Part shown: one piece after another, positions 8,422-18,523 of the stretch
How the letters are laid out: the number at the start of each line of letters is the position of its first letter
Numbering within the stretch: the first letter of the stretch is position 1
From: Aphanothece hegewaldii CCALA 016
GTDB lineage: Bacteria > Cyanobacteriota > Cyanobacteriia > Cyanobacteriales > Microcystaceae
Direction: 5' to 3'
DNA: 64,000 nt
Assembly: GCF_003007785.1 (NCBI RefSeq)
Contig: NZ_PXOH01000008.1
Location: 62,001-126,000 of the forward strand
Notes under the pieces: generated by a model
Seen by the model: only the letters and a program-made list of their open reading frames with translations
Told to the model about the DNA's origin: nothing
Database searches by the model: none
Program-made: the position numbers and the translations under genes

Positions 8422-8449
8422 ATAAAAAAGGTGAGCGAAAAAGCCCACC
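8422..8449 (-). terminator. Intrinsic terminator of the atp operon
   Basis: On the minus strand GGTGGGC and GCTCACC form a 7-bp stem with one mismatch around a TTTTTC loop (8430-8449), followed directly by TTTTTT (8424-8429). It lies 31 bp after the atpG stop codon. Confidence 0.75.
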
Positions 8450-8479
8450 GAAGATAATAAAATAACTGTCTTGGATTTT

Positions 8480-9424
8480 TTATAAAGCGTTGGCACCTGC
8501 AACAACTTCTAAGAGTTCTTGGGTAATTGCTGCCTGACGCGCTTTGTTATAACCTAATGTTAATTTGCCAACTAATTCACTAGCATTATCACTAGCGTTG
8601 CTCATAGCGGTCATTCGTGCTGCTAGTTCACTAGCGGCTGATTCTTGTAATGCTCTAAGCAATTGGTTATTAACATATAACGGTAGCAAAGAATCTAAGA
8701 TTTGGACGGGATCTTGCTCAAAAATCATGTCTTGTGGAAATTGGCCAGTAGATACGCCGACTTTCGTCCGTTCTACGCCTAATTTTCCATCTTTGCTGAT
8801 TAGGCGGAATATTTCGTCGTCTTGTTCTTCTAATCCTTGGGGAAGCATTGGTAATAAGGTTTGCACCACAGGACTAGAAGCAATCAGAGAAACGAAGCGA
8901 GTATAAATTAATTCTACCCGATCGACATTTTCTGAAAGGAACAAAGACAGCAGTTCATCGGCAATTTTAGCCGCTTCAGTAGCTGAGGGAATTTGTTCTA
9001 GGTTAACGTAAGAAGCTGCGATCGGAGCATTACGACGCTCGAAATATTGTACCGCTTTACGTCCGGTGGGAATAAGTTGATAATTTATTCCTTGTGATTT
9101 GAGTTCTGCGATCCGTTGTTCAGCGCGACGAATTACGTTAGTATTATAACCACCACATAAACCGCGATCGCCAGAAATGATTAACAGACCAACCGTTTTT
9201 ACTTCCCGTTGTTTGAGTAGAGGTAAGCTTACATCACCAAATTGAAGGCGGTTTTTTAAGCTGTAGAGAACCTGTGCTAAAGCATCGGCAAAGGGACGAG
9301 TTGCAAGGACTTGCTCTTGGGCGCGGCGAACTTTTGCAGCAGCAACAAGACGCATTGCTTCTGTAATTTTTTTGGTATTTTTAACAGATTGAATGCGATC
9401 TCGAATAGCTTTTAGATTAGGCAT
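8480..9424 (-). CDS. atpG: ATP synthase gamma subunit
   Basis: 314 residues (also named atpC in cyanobacteria). N-terminal [20 protein letters not shown] and C-terminal ELASRMTAM-like [18 protein letters not shown] helices form the rotor shaft of F1. Residues about 195-240 are the cyanobacterial/chloroplast insertion ([20 protein letters not shown]), without the cysteine pair that makes the plant enzyme thiol-regulated. Last gene of the operon, separated from atpA by a spacer with a perfect hairpin. Confidence 0.97.
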   Translation of the reverse strand: MPNLKAIRDRIQSVKNTKKITEAMRLVAAAKVRRAQEQVLATRPFADALAQVLYSLKNRLQFGDVSLPLLKQREVKTVGLLIISGDRGLCGGYNTNVIRRAEQRIAELKSQGINYQLIPTGRKAVQYFERRNAPIAASYVNLEQIPSATEAAKIADELLSLFLSENVDRVELIYTRFVSLIASSPVVQTLLPMLPQGLEEQDDEIFRLISKDGKLGVERTKVGVSTGQFPQDMIFEQDPVQILDSLLPLYVNNQLLRALQESAASELAARMTAMSNASDNASELVGKLTLGYNKARQAAITQELLEVVAGANAL

Positions 9425-9462
9425 ATCGATCTACCATGCGTGGATTTTAATTTTAAGATTGT

Positions 9463-9481
9463 GGGCTTGGCAACCAAGCCC
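9463..9481. repeat. Intercistronic hairpin between atpA and atpG
   Basis: GGGCTTGG and CCAAGCCC form a perfect 8-bp inverted repeat around CAA. It sits 38 bp upstream of the gamma start codon. Similar GGGCTTGG hairpins are common dispersed repeats in cyanobacteria; here it could act on mRNA processing (inference). Confidence 0.8.
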
Positions 9482-9538
9482 CTACAGATGCGACATCAAA
9501 CTCTTGACAATAATCACAATTTGTGATATACGCACGAA

Positions 9539-11074
<1,536 letters not shown>

Positions 11075-11097
11075 TTAGATTTTGAATAGATATAGAT

Positions 11098-11124
11098 GTA
11101 GAGACGCGCCATGACACGTCTGTA
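11098..11124. repeat. Dispersed palindrome (GTAGAGACG family) between atpH and atpA
   Basis: An imperfect inverted repeat beginning GTAGAGACGCGCC and ending CGTCTGTAC. It is one of four related copies in this window (also 40551-40578, 46372-46400, 53414-53441). It lies in the spacer inside the atp operon. Confidence 0.75.
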
Positions 11125-11130
11125 CGGGGG

Positions 11131-11682
11131 TTATTTGCTTAAGCTCAAACTAATACGACGCAGTTGTCCGCGTAGACTTGCGTCATAGACTTGAGATCCC
11201 ACTTTAATTACCACACCACCCAATAAATCTGGATCAACACTGGTTTTAATTTCAACCGCTTGCGCCCCAGTTAAAGCTTTTACTTTCTCTGCAACAGATT
11301 GACGCTGTTCTTCGCTCAACTCTGTTGTAGCAGTCACTTCGGCTAAAACCGTATTGGTAAGTTTCCGTAGCAGTTCTAAGTATTGCTGACACACTTCTTC
11401 TAGAAAGACGATGCGTCGTTTATCAATCAGCAATAATAGAAAACGCTTCAGATAATTATTGCTATCTTCTCCAACGACTCTTTCAAGAACCGCTTTTTTG
11501 TCAGTTATTTGAACGACTGGACTTTCGAGGAACAATCGTAAGTCTTGTGAGTTTTGTAGTAAATTTAGTAATGCCCGAATGTCCTGGCCGAATTGTTCGG
11601 TAAGATTTCTGTCTTGAGCTAGGGACATTAAGGCCTGAGCATAGGGTTCTGCGATTTCGGTGCTTAAAGCACTACCTTTCAT
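11131..11682 (-). CDS. atpH: ATP synthase delta subunit
   Basis: 183 residues (atpD in older cyanobacterial naming). [14 protein letters not shown] near the N-terminus and the C-terminal [20 protein letters not shown] are family hallmarks of the OSCP/delta subunit, which ties the b/b' stalk to the top of F1. Only 3 bp separate it from atpF upstream, so the two are probably translationally coupled. Confidence 0.97.
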   Translation of the reverse strand: MKGSALSTEIAEPYAQALMSLAQDRNLTEQFGQDIRALLNLLQNSQDLRLFLESPVVQITDKKAVLERVVGEDSNNYLKRFLLLLIDKRRIVFLEEVCQQYLELLRKLTNTVLAEVTATTELSEEQRQSVAEKVKALTGAQAVEIKTSVDPDLLGGVVIKVGSQVYDASLRGQLRRISLSLSK

Positions 11683-11685
11683 GAA

Positions 11686-12237
11686 TTAACCTCCCAAGCG
11701 AGCCAAACCGCGATTAATTAACTGTTGTTGAGCTTCTTCGTCTAAATCGCCTTTGAGACGGCTTTCGGCTTGAGCTAAGGCGAGAGCGGCTACACGTTTT
11801 TTCAGGTCAGCCATTGCCCGTTCTTGTTCAAGTGAGAGGTCTTTGGTGGCGGATTCTTGCAAGCGTTGGACATCTTGTTCTGCTTTCGCTGCAATTTCGA
11901 CTTTAAGGGACTCTGCCCGTTTGAGGGCTATGGCGCGAATTTTTTCAGCTTGTGTTTTAGCGTCTGCTAATTTTTGCTGTTCCACGACAAGGGCTTCTGC
12001 TGCTGCTTTGTTACGCGCTTCAGCTTCTTGTAAGATTTCAGCAATTTTAGATCGTCGATCGTCGAGTAGATTGGTTATGACTTTACGACCATAGAAGAAA
12101 AGTAATCCGACCAAAATGGCTAGGTTAATCAGGTTGGCTTCTAAAAAATCGGTATTTAAGCCAAAGCCATGATGTTCTTCTGCTTCTATTGCTTCAGCCG
12201 CTACCGCACCAGCTACCATTAAAAAAGCATCTATCAT
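11686..12237 (-). CDS. atpF: ATP synthase subunit b
   Basis: 183 residues. One N-terminal membrane helix (NLINLAILVGLLFFYGRKVI) is followed by a long charged coiled coil rich in Ala, Glu and Lys, forming half of the peripheral stalk. Length and the N-terminal extension before the helix fit subunit b rather than b'. It lies 32 bp after atpF2 and 3 bp before atpH. Confidence 0.96.
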   Translation of the reverse strand: MIDAFLMVAGAVAAEAIEAEEHHGFGLNTDFLEANLINLAILVGLLFFYGRKVITNLLDDRRSKIAEILQEAEARNKAAAEALVVEQQKLADAKTQAEKIRAIALKRAESLKVEIAAKAEQDVQRLQESATKDLSLEQERAMADLKKRVAALALAQAESRLKGDLDEEAQQQLINRGLARLGG

Positions 12238-12269
12238 AGTCTATTTATTCCATTTCGGCAGAATCGAAG

Positions 12270-12701
12270 TTATTTTACTAGCTCATGCCCTAATATTTTT
12301 TCGATGATTTGACGCGAGAGAGCTTCCACTTGTTGTTCAAGTGATTGCATTGCTGCTTCTTTTTGTTGGGCAATCTCTAAAGATGCCGCTTCTTTCTGAG
12401 CGATCGCACGTGCTTGAGCTTCGGCGACCTGTTGAGACGCAATTTGTTGCGCTTCTCCTTGAGCGGTGGCTAGGATCTCAGCCGCTTGTTTACGAGCATC
12501 TGAGATTTGCAGTTCGTATTCTTTGGTTAACCCTTCTGTTTTGGACAGTTTCTCTTTGGCTGTGCTTTCAGACTGACGAATGAACTCCGCCCGTTCGTCT
12601 AAAACTTTGCCTAATGGCTTATAGAAAATTGCATTAAGAATAACTGCTAACAAAATGAACTGCAATGCCATCAGGGGCAATGTGGCATCAAAATCAAACA
12701 T
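12270..12701 (-). CDS. atpF2: ATP synthase subunit b' (b-prime)
   Basis: 143 residues, shorter than b and without the N-terminal extension. [20 protein letters not shown] opens directly into the membrane helix, then [20 protein letters not shown] and a charged coiled coil. A b/b' heterodimeric stalk is typical of photosynthetic bacteria. Also called atpG in cyanobacterial literature. The spacer to atpE upstream holds a long inverted repeat. Confidence 0.96.
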   Translation of the reverse strand: MFDFDATLPLMALQFILLAVILNAIFYKPLGKVLDERAEFIRQSESTAKEKLSKTEGLTKEYELQISDARKQAAEILATAQGEAQQIASQQVAEAQARAIAQKEAASLEIAQQKEAAMQSLEQQVEALSRQIIEKILGHELVK

Positions 12702-12764
12702 TGTTGACTGTTCCCTTTATTTTCTTTTAACAGTAAGAAAGTCATGTCTTTTGTTTAATTGATT

Positions 12765-12839
12765 AGGAGATGAATTGATGGCCGAAAATCAGATCACACG
12801 TTAAATCATGCTCTAAATTTTCTGATCTGTTCATCTCCT
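12765..12839. promoter_or_regulatory. Long imperfect stem-loop between atpE and atpF2
   Basis: Outer arms AGGAGATGAA (12765-12774) and TTCATCTCCT (12830-12839) are perfectly complementary. Inner arms CAGATCA (12790-12796) and TGATCTG (12823-12829) continue the stem after a one-sided 15-nt internal loop. It lies 3' of atpE in the transcript and could protect the c-subunit mRNA or lower read-through into b' (inference). Confidence 0.6.
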
Positions 12840-12875
12840 CATCGATTTAACTAAAGCTTAATAAGAATGAAAAAC

Positions 12876-13157
<282 letters not shown>

Positions 13158-13281
13158 TCAAGTTAGTTGTCTATGGAAGGAGAGCGAGATTCCCAAGCCA
13201 TCAGTTCATTGATCTGACGATTGATTCACTCTGAATGTTTTTTTTCATCTGGACACTTTAAAGAATTCCTAAAGATTGAAT

Positions 13282-13320
13282 TCCCAAAGAAGAGTCTATG
13301 CTATTATCCTATCTTTGGGA
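13282..13320. promoter_or_regulatory. Stem-loop in the spacer between atpB and atpE
   Basis: TCCCAAAGA (13282-13290) and TCTTTGGGA (13312-13320) form a perfect 9-bp inverted repeat with a 21-nt loop in the 252-bp gap between atpB and atpE. It is placed 5' of the c-subunit mRNA. No T-run follows on the minus strand, so it is not an obvious terminator. Confidence 0.6.
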
Positions 13321-13373
13321 TCATTTTCTACATTCAAATAAAAAGCCAGTTGATCCATTTGTTTTTTTCTTTG

Positions 13374-14123
13374 CTAACCATGTTCTTCTTCATGGGTGTC
13401 TTCTAGAGCTTCATGGATATAAGCTCCAGCCAGAGTAGCAAAAACGAGTGCTTGAATTGCACTGGTAAATAATCCTAAAGCCATGAGGGGCAATGGAATT
13501 AGTAACGGAACTAAAAACACCAATACCGCGACGACTAATTCATCCGCCAAAATGTTACCAAAAAGACGGAAGCTTAGGGAGAGGGGTTTGGTAAAGTCTT
13601 CTAATATTTTGATTGGCAAAAGAACGGGTATTGGTTCAACATAATGAGCAAAATATCCCAATCCTTTTTTACTTAAACCCGCGTAAAAGTAAGCCAAAGA
13701 AGTTAGCAGGGCTAAAGCAACTGTGGTATTAATATCGTTGGTGGGTGCTGCTAATTCTCCTTCGGGAATTTCTAGCACTTTCCAAGGTATTAATGCTCCA
13801 GACCAATTAGAGACAAAAATAAATAAAAATAGAGTCCCAATAAAGGGTAACCAAGGACGATATTCTTTTTCTCCTAACTGGTTTTTGGCTAAATCTCGCA
13901 AGAATTCGAGAACATATTCCATGAAATTTTGCATTCCACTGGGTATTTTTTCGATCTTACGAGTTGCCGCTAATGAAGCAATAATTAGTAAGCCCATAAC
14001 GAACCAGGAAACTACTATTACCTGTCCGTGAACTTTTAAATTACCGATGCCCCAATACCAGTGTTGACCAACTTCTAGGGCTGCCAAGGGCAAGGAATTA
14101 ATGAGGTTTAAACCGTCTAACAT
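13374..14123 (-). CDS. atpB: ATP synthase subunit a
   Basis: 249 residues with several membrane helices. [20 protein letters not shown] contains the essential Arg of the proton channel and the usual GN motif; the C-terminus [20 protein letters not shown] matches the family. Membrane stator of Fo that carries protons to the c ring. Named atpI in cyanobacterial and plastid usage. Confidence 0.97.
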   Translation of the reverse strand: MLDGLNLINSLPLAALEVGQHWYWGIGNLKVHGQVIVVSWFVMGLLIIASLAATRKIEKIPSGMQNFMEYVLEFLRDLAKNQLGEKEYRPWLPFIGTLFLFIFVSNWSGALIPWKVLEIPEGELAAPTNDINTTVALALLTSLAYFYAGLSKKGLGYFAHYVEPIPVLLPIKILEDFTKPLSLSFRLFGNILADELVVAVLVFLVPLLIPLPLMALGLFTSAIQALVFATLAGAYIHEALEDTHEEEHG

Positions 14124-14169
14124 TTTTACTACTGTTGTTTATTTAAACCAAACTGAGCGCTTAATTCTT

Positions 14170-14652
14170 TTATTGTTGTTCGGGTGTAAAAACACTTTGC
14201 AACATATAAAGGATTATGGCGGCTTTATAGGTCAGGAATCCCAGAAAAACTGGAACAATATGAAGTCCTTGCCATCGACTAGCGACAACAATCAGAACTA
14301 CGAATAAACCTAGCCCTCTTGTTCCTGCTCGTTGTTTCGGCGTGCCGATTTTTTCGACATCTCCCGCTAATAATTTGAGATAAGCAAACCCTACCGATGC
14401 TCCAAGTAAATAGTTCAGAGCCGTATTCAGGGTGTAAACTGCCCAAACCATGATAAAAATAATCCCACTTAAAACCAATGTCGTTAGCAACAAGGTACGT
14501 TGCAATCGATAATAGTCTTGCATTGAATTACTCGCAGAAGCTTTTTGAGTCATCCGTTCACCGCCTTGAAAAGGCGGTGCCTGCGGATGACTGCCTTCCG
14601 CAGTTTCTTCTGGAGTCGGATTTGATTCGGGAGACTGATTAGAAAGGGTCAC
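14170..14652 (-). CDS. atpI: ATP synthase assembly/I protein (Atp1/UncI)
   Basis: 160 residues from a GTG at 14652, or 127 from an ATG at 14553. Four hydrophobic segments follow [12 protein letters not shown] (e.g. [31 protein letters not shown]). The place at the head of the operon and this architecture match the small Atp1/UncI protein, thought to help c-ring or Mg2+ handling. The N-terminal 33 residues are variable and contain a 43-bp palindrome. Known relatives are about 117-130 residues, which favours the ATG, but neither start has a clear ribosome site. Confidence 0.85.
   Translation of the reverse strand: MTLSNQSPESNPTPEETAEGSHPQAPPFQGGERMTQKASASNSMQDYYRLQRTLLLTTLVLSGIIFIMVWAVYTLNTALNYLLGASVGFAYLKLLAGDVEKIGTPKQRAGTRGLGLFVVLIVVASRWQGLHIVPVFLGFLTYKAAIILYMLQSVFTPEQQ
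14549..14591. repeat. 43-bp nested palindrome at the atpI start region
   Basis: Outer arms GTCATCCG (14549-14556) and CGGATGAC (14584-14591) and inner arms CACCGCC (14559-14565) and GGCGGTG (14573-14579) are each perfect, with loop TTGAAAA. The outer arm contains the alternative ATG of atpI. It is either a repeat inserted in frame in the coding region or a leader hairpin over the start codon. Confidence 0.8.
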
Positions 14653-14892
14653 GTGTATCAGCGATCAGGCTTACCTTCAAAGGGTGGTTAATTGGTTTAA
14701 CTGAATCATTAAGGGATTCTAAAGATAAACCACGAGTCATCATATCATGGAAGGGTGACACATTCTAAAGAATTGTAAATTTACTCTTGATTTAATTAAT
14801 TTGGTCAACGACTAACAAAATTTCTCGTAACAGCAATCATGATCGCTCTTATGATAGATACAGACAGGTTCTCTCTAATCCATAAGCTCAAC

Positions 14893-16182
14893 ATGACTGC
14901 AACGCTGTTCAATCCCCCCGCACTTAATACTCCTACAATTCACCGCTTACCGAATGGTTTAACGATTATTGCCGAACAAATGCCCCTAGATGTTGTTAAT
15001 CTCAATGTTTGGCTCAATGTCGGTTCAGCAATTGAAACGGATGCAATCTCAGGAATGGCTCACTTTTTAGAACATATGGTCTTTAAAGGAACTCAACGTC
15101 TCGAAAGTGGCGAATTTGAGCGTTTAATTGAAGCCAGAGGAGCGATAACCAATGCTGCAACCAGTCAAGAATATACGCATTACTATATTACAACGGCTCC
15201 TAAAGATTTTGCCGAATTAGCTCCCCTACAATTGGATGTTGTTTTAAATGCGAAAATGAAAGATGATGCGTTTGAACGGGAAAGATTGGTAATTTTAGAA
15301 GAGATTCGCCGTTCTCAGGATAACCCGCGTCGTCGCATTTATTCTCAGATGATGGAAACCAGTTTTACAACCCTTCCTTATCGTCGTCCTGTGTTAGGTT
15401 TAACTTCAGTTATCGAACAGTTAACCCCCCAACAAATGCGCTCATTTCATCACAGTTGGTATCAACCGTCTCAGATAACAGCAGCAGTGGTTGGTAATTT
15501 ACCCGTTGAGGAGTTAATTGAAATTGTGTCCAACTCAGTCGAAAATCAACAAGCCACAGAATCTCGTATTTTACCGTCTTCTCCTCTAAACAACTTACAA
15601 CCCGAAGCCCCATTTAATACAATTGTTCGCTCTGAATCGGAAGATGAGTCACTTACTCAAGCTCGTTTGATCATGGTTTGGCGTGTTCCAGGATTAAGAG
15701 ATTTAGCCCAAACTTACGCGCTCGATGTATTAGCCGTAATTCTTGGACAAGGTAAGGTATCTCGGCTATTTCGGGAATTAAGGGAAGAAAAAGGCTTAGT
15801 TACTTCGATTAGTGCTAGTAATTCGAGTTATGGCATTCAAGGAATTTTTTCTATTTCGGCACAGCTTAAGGTAGAAAATCGCGCCGAAGTCGAAGGGGCA
15901 ATTACTGAGCAGATTCGTCAAATACAAGCTAATTCAATCACTGAAACTGAATTAAAACGCATTTCTACACAGGTGGCTAACCGTTTTATTTTTAGTAATG
16001 AACGGCCGAGCGATCGCGCTAATTTATACGGCTATTATTATTCTCAATTAGGTACATTAGATCCAGCCTTAAATTATCCTACATCTATTCAGTCCTTAGA
16101 CATAGCTACAATTCAAGAAGCGGCGCAAAAATATCTATCTTCAGAAGCATACGGCGTAATTTTTGTCAAGCCCACTGTTTAA
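14893..16182 (+). CDS. M16 family zinc protease (processing-peptidase-like)
   Basis: 429 residues from the ATG at 14893, which directly precedes TLFNPPALNTPTIHRLPNGL; an upstream in-frame ATG at 14839 is less likely. GMAHFLEHMVFKGT holds the inverted zinc motif HxxEH (His57, Glu60, His61) and LEEIRRSQDNPRRRIYSQ the downstream glutamate region. The C-terminal half repeats the fold (LTQARLIMVWRVPG; SRLFRELREEKGLVTSISAS). Family members cut short peptides or signal sequences. It is divergent from the atp operon. Confidence 0.88.
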   Translation: MTATLFNPPALNTPTIHRLPNGLTIIAEQMPLDVVNLNVWLNVGSAIETDAISGMAHFLEHMVFKGTQRLESGEFERLIEARGAITNAATSQEYTHYYITTAPKDFAELAPLQLDVVLNAKMKDDAFERERLVILEEIRRSQDNPRRRIYSQMMETSFTTLPYRRPVLGLTSVIEQLTPQQMRSFHHSWYQPSQITAAVVGNLPVEELIEIVSNSVENQQATESRILPSSPLNNLQPEAPFNTIVRSESEDESLTQARLIMVWRVPGLRDLAQTYALDVLAVILGQGKVSRLFRELREEKGLVTSISASNSSYGIQGIFSISAQLKVENRAEVEGAITEQIRQIQANSITETELKRISTQVANRFIFSNERPSDRANLYGYYYSQLGTLDPALNYPTSIQSLDIATIQEAAQKYLSSEAYGVIFVKPTV

Positions 16183-16210
16183 AATTAAAGAAATTGCTAT
16201 AGTTTTAAGT

Positions 16211-16552
16211 ATGATTACTCTAACTTCTCTTGCTGAGTTCTCTCGTACTCATTGCATTTCGATTTGTGCCTTCTTAGTGCCGGCTAACTTACTAGCCACT
16301 TCTCTAACACTAGGACTCTCATTCGTTCAAGCTTCGAGTCGCCAAATTTTAGGCGTTGCGACGATCGCTTCTGTTTTTGCCCTGGCACTTTTTCTACACG
16401 TCTTAACCTGGTTAAATATCGGGGTCATTATGCCACCGACATTTATTTTATTCGGTTTAGGACTCACTTGTTTAGTGGTTAATTATCTTGCCTTGACTCA
16501 TACTCAAAAAGTTCACGAAACCTTACAATTAGTTCGAGTTATGGTTAGATAA
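16211..16552 (+). CDS. Small membrane protein of unknown function
   Basis: 113 residues from the ATG at 16211; the frame is open upstream and overlaps the protease gene. Three or four hydrophobic segments are visible (ICAFLVPANLLATSLTLGLS, ILGVATIASVFALALFLHVL, IMPPTFILFGLGLTCLVVNY), then a short charged C-terminus with QKVHETLQLVRVMVR. No family recognised. It begins 29 bp after the protease stop on the same strand, so they are probably co-transcribed. Confidence 0.6.
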   Translation: MITLTSLAEFSRTHCISICAFLVPANLLATSLTLGLSFVQASSRQILGVATIASVFALALFLHVLTWLNIGVIMPPTFILFGLGLTCLVVNYLALTHTQKVHETLQLVRVMVR

Positions 16553-16599
16553 ATTGAGTTGCGGGGTAGGAACAACCCACCCCACTTTCAGCGCACTAT

Positions 16600-16926
16600 C
16601 TACCCTACAGTGACTTGGCTACTATCAACAACAGAAGCACCTTTCACACCATGAGCGACGGAAATCATCTTATCAAGTGTCGCTTGATCGGAAACCGTGC
16701 CTTTAAGAACAACAGTACTACCCGTTTGAGCCACCCAGAGCCTATCCTCATCTGTAAGAGCAGAATCATTATCAAAAGCTAGAGCCACTCGTTTAGCGAG
16801 TCCACTATCATCGTACTCCCCATTAAGCCCTACTCTTTCTGGGGCAATATCAGGGGTACTAGGTGCGGGATTTACTTGAGAGTTTTCAGGTGCTTTTCTT
16901 CCGAAGATTCTATCAAACCAACCCAT
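16600..16926 (-). CDS. BON-domain protein
   Basis: 108 residues. A short N-terminus MGWFDRIFGRKAPEN and a Pro-rich linker are followed by a BON domain (about 40-108): LAKRVALAFDNDSALTDED, then VVLKGTVSDQATLDKMISVA with the conserved glycine, and VDSSQVTV. BON domains bind phospholipids or act in osmotic stress proteins. No signal peptide is seen, so the protein is likely cytoplasmic or membrane-associated. The neighbour on the same strand is the 161-residue protein. Confidence 0.8.
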   Translation of the reverse strand: MGWFDRIFGRKAPENSQVNPAPSTPDIAPERVGLNGEYDDSGLAKRVALAFDNDSALTDEDRLWVAQTGSTVVLKGTVSDQATLDKMISVAHGVKGASVVDSSQVTVG

Positions 16927-16981
16927 AATTTTCTCCTTAATTGTGTTTTGATGGGGTTTTCTATCTAAATTCTAACAATCT

Positions 16982-17467
16982 CTACAGTTCTAATACAGCT
17001 TTCAATTGAGCTAAAGCGGCTGCTTCAGATGGGCTAACCTTTTCACCCGTACCAAATAAACCGCTACCGGCGGCATTAGCCACCGTTTCGGCACAGGAAT
17101 AAATAAACTCTTTGTACTGTCGAATTTCTTCAGGAGTTGCTTTTGTTGATAAAACCGCCAATGCTTCCGTAATTGCATTAATGGCAGTATTAACAGCAGT
17201 ATCAGGCTTCATATCTTCGGCTTTGATTTCGATTTTTGGAGTCTTATCTGCTTTAGCTTTTTCGACCGCTTCTTCAGAAAAGAGTGTTTGAATAATCGTA
17301 TTATTAGGGTACTTTTTCGATGCCCCTGCAACTTCTTTAGCCATCGCTGCCGCTTCAATAGCCGTGGAAACAACACCCATATCAACCATTGCTACAGCCA
17401 TACCACTAACCATTACCGCGCCTGCAACTTTAGCAATTTCATCTGAAGAATAATCTAGTAAAGTCAT
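16982..17467 (-). CDS. Conserved-type hypothetical protein, Ala-rich
   Basis: 161 residues; I do not recognise a family. The N-terminus alternates hydrophobic helices (IAKVAGAVMVSGMAVAMVDM) with Ala-rich stretches, the middle is charged (IEIKAEDMKPDTA), and the C-terminus is helical with a lone cysteine (FIYSCAETVANAAGSGLFG). No signal peptide or full membrane segment is clear. It lies 55 bp upstream of the BON gene on the same strand, suggesting co-expression. Confidence 0.55.
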   Translation of the reverse strand: MTLLDYSSDEIAKVAGAVMVSGMAVAMVDMGVVSTAIEAAAMAKEVAGASKKYPNNTIIQTLFSEEAVEKAKADKTPKIEIKAEDMKPDTAVNTAINAITEALAVLSTKATPEEIRQYKEFIYSCAETVANAAGSGLFGTGEKVSPSEAAALAQLKAVLEL

Positions 17468-17765
17468 TGAGAATTATCTCCTTAGTGTCAGTTCAAAAAT
17501 TTGTTTCTCTTCCATTTTTGATTAATGCTTATTCATTTGAATGGAAATGATTGAGATAAGAATTAACCAAAAATTAAAAAAATATTAAACTGATGGGAAA
17601 AAGCATCAGCTTATTAACTCAAACCTTACATTATAATGTAACGTAAAACCTAAAAAAAAGCTTAAAATATTCGTAATTTTCGCCATCAATAATAAATTAG
17701 TTGGAAAATCAGTTTAAAATTGAGGTAAATTTTGATTGATTGCTCAATATTAACAAAAGGAAAAA

Positions 17766-18335
17766 ATGGGACTGTTTTACGATATTCTAAGCTCGATTAA
17801 TAACCCTGAATTAGAAGGGGATGTCAGTTCATTAGAAACACTGACGAAAACGGTACAAGATTTAGCGAATAATAATGGGATCGATCCCTCAACCACCCAA
17901 ACGATGATCTCGACTGTAGGTAACTATCTTCGTTCTACTCTTAAAGATCAACGTAGTACCGTTGGTAATCAACAATTAGAAAACTTAATTACTCAAGCGA
18001 GTGGCAGTAATAACTTAGACGGTTTACTCGGTAGTTTGGGTGGTTTAGCGGGTGGTACTGCATCTACTGCTTTAATTCAATCTCTTATTCCAGAATCAGT
18101 ACAACAACAAATGGTGAATAGTATTGCTCAAAAAACCGGATTAAACGCCGAAATGATTCGAGGATTAATACCCGTTTTAATTCCTGTTGTATTAGGGCTA
18201 TTGAAAATGGGTACGCCTAAAACATCGAGTTTACCTGGAAACAACCCAATACTTAACTCATTTCTCGATGGTGATAAAGATGGCGATGTTGATTTAGGGG
18301 ATGCGTTTAAATTTGCCAGTCGTTTTATCAAATAA
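17766..18335 (+). CDS. DUF937-like protein with a DxDxDG-type C-terminus
   Basis: 189 residues from ATG, with AAAGGAAAAA just upstream. The start MGLFYDILSSINNPELEGDV and the Gly/Leu-rich middle (LDGLLGSLGGLAGG) resemble DUF937 proteins (YidB-like); the likeness is by eye. Residues 170-183 (DGDKDGDVDLGDAF) look like a calcium-binding EF-hand loop or dockerin-like turn. No signal peptide. Divergent from the BON pair across a 298-bp spacer in which I see no gene. Confidence 0.6.
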   Translation: MGLFYDILSSINNPELEGDVSSLETLTKTVQDLANNNGIDPSTTQTMISTVGNYLRSTLKDQRSTVGNQQLENLITQASGSNNLDGLLGSLGGLAGGTASTALIQSLIPESVQQQMVNSIAQKTGLNAEMIRGLIPVLIPVVLGLLKMGTPKTSSLPGNNPILNSFLDGDKDGDVDLGDAFKFASRFIK

Positions 18336-18347
18336 AAAACTCCCCTA

Positions 18348-18495
18348 ATAGTTCCCTCTCCAATATATAAACAGATTTTTTATAGTTCCCTCTCCAATAT
18401 AAAACACATTCCTGATAGTTCCCTCTCCTTTTAGGAGAGGGCTAGGGTGAGGTAGGAGAGGGCTAGGGTGAGGTAGAGAGGGCTAGGGTGAGGTA
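18348..18495. repeat. Tandem repeats and hairpin between convergent genes
   Basis: ATAGTTCCCTCTCC occurs three times (18348, 18382, 18414). A 20-21-bp unit GAGAGGGCTAGGGTGAGGTA is then repeated in tandem three times (18434-18495). CCCTCTCC and GGAGAGGG (18421-18441) form a perfect 8-bp hairpin with a TTTTA loop. This filler between converging genes may work as a bidirectional terminator; the sequence resembles widely dispersed cyanobacterial repeats. Confidence 0.8.
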
Positions 18496-18523
18496 GAGGG
18501 AATTAGGAGATCAAATCAGAAAT

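Noticed and set aside
14839..14892. Upstream start for the M16 protease
   Set aside because: The extra 18 residues contain no family sequence, and the ATG at 14893 directly precedes the conserved N-terminus.
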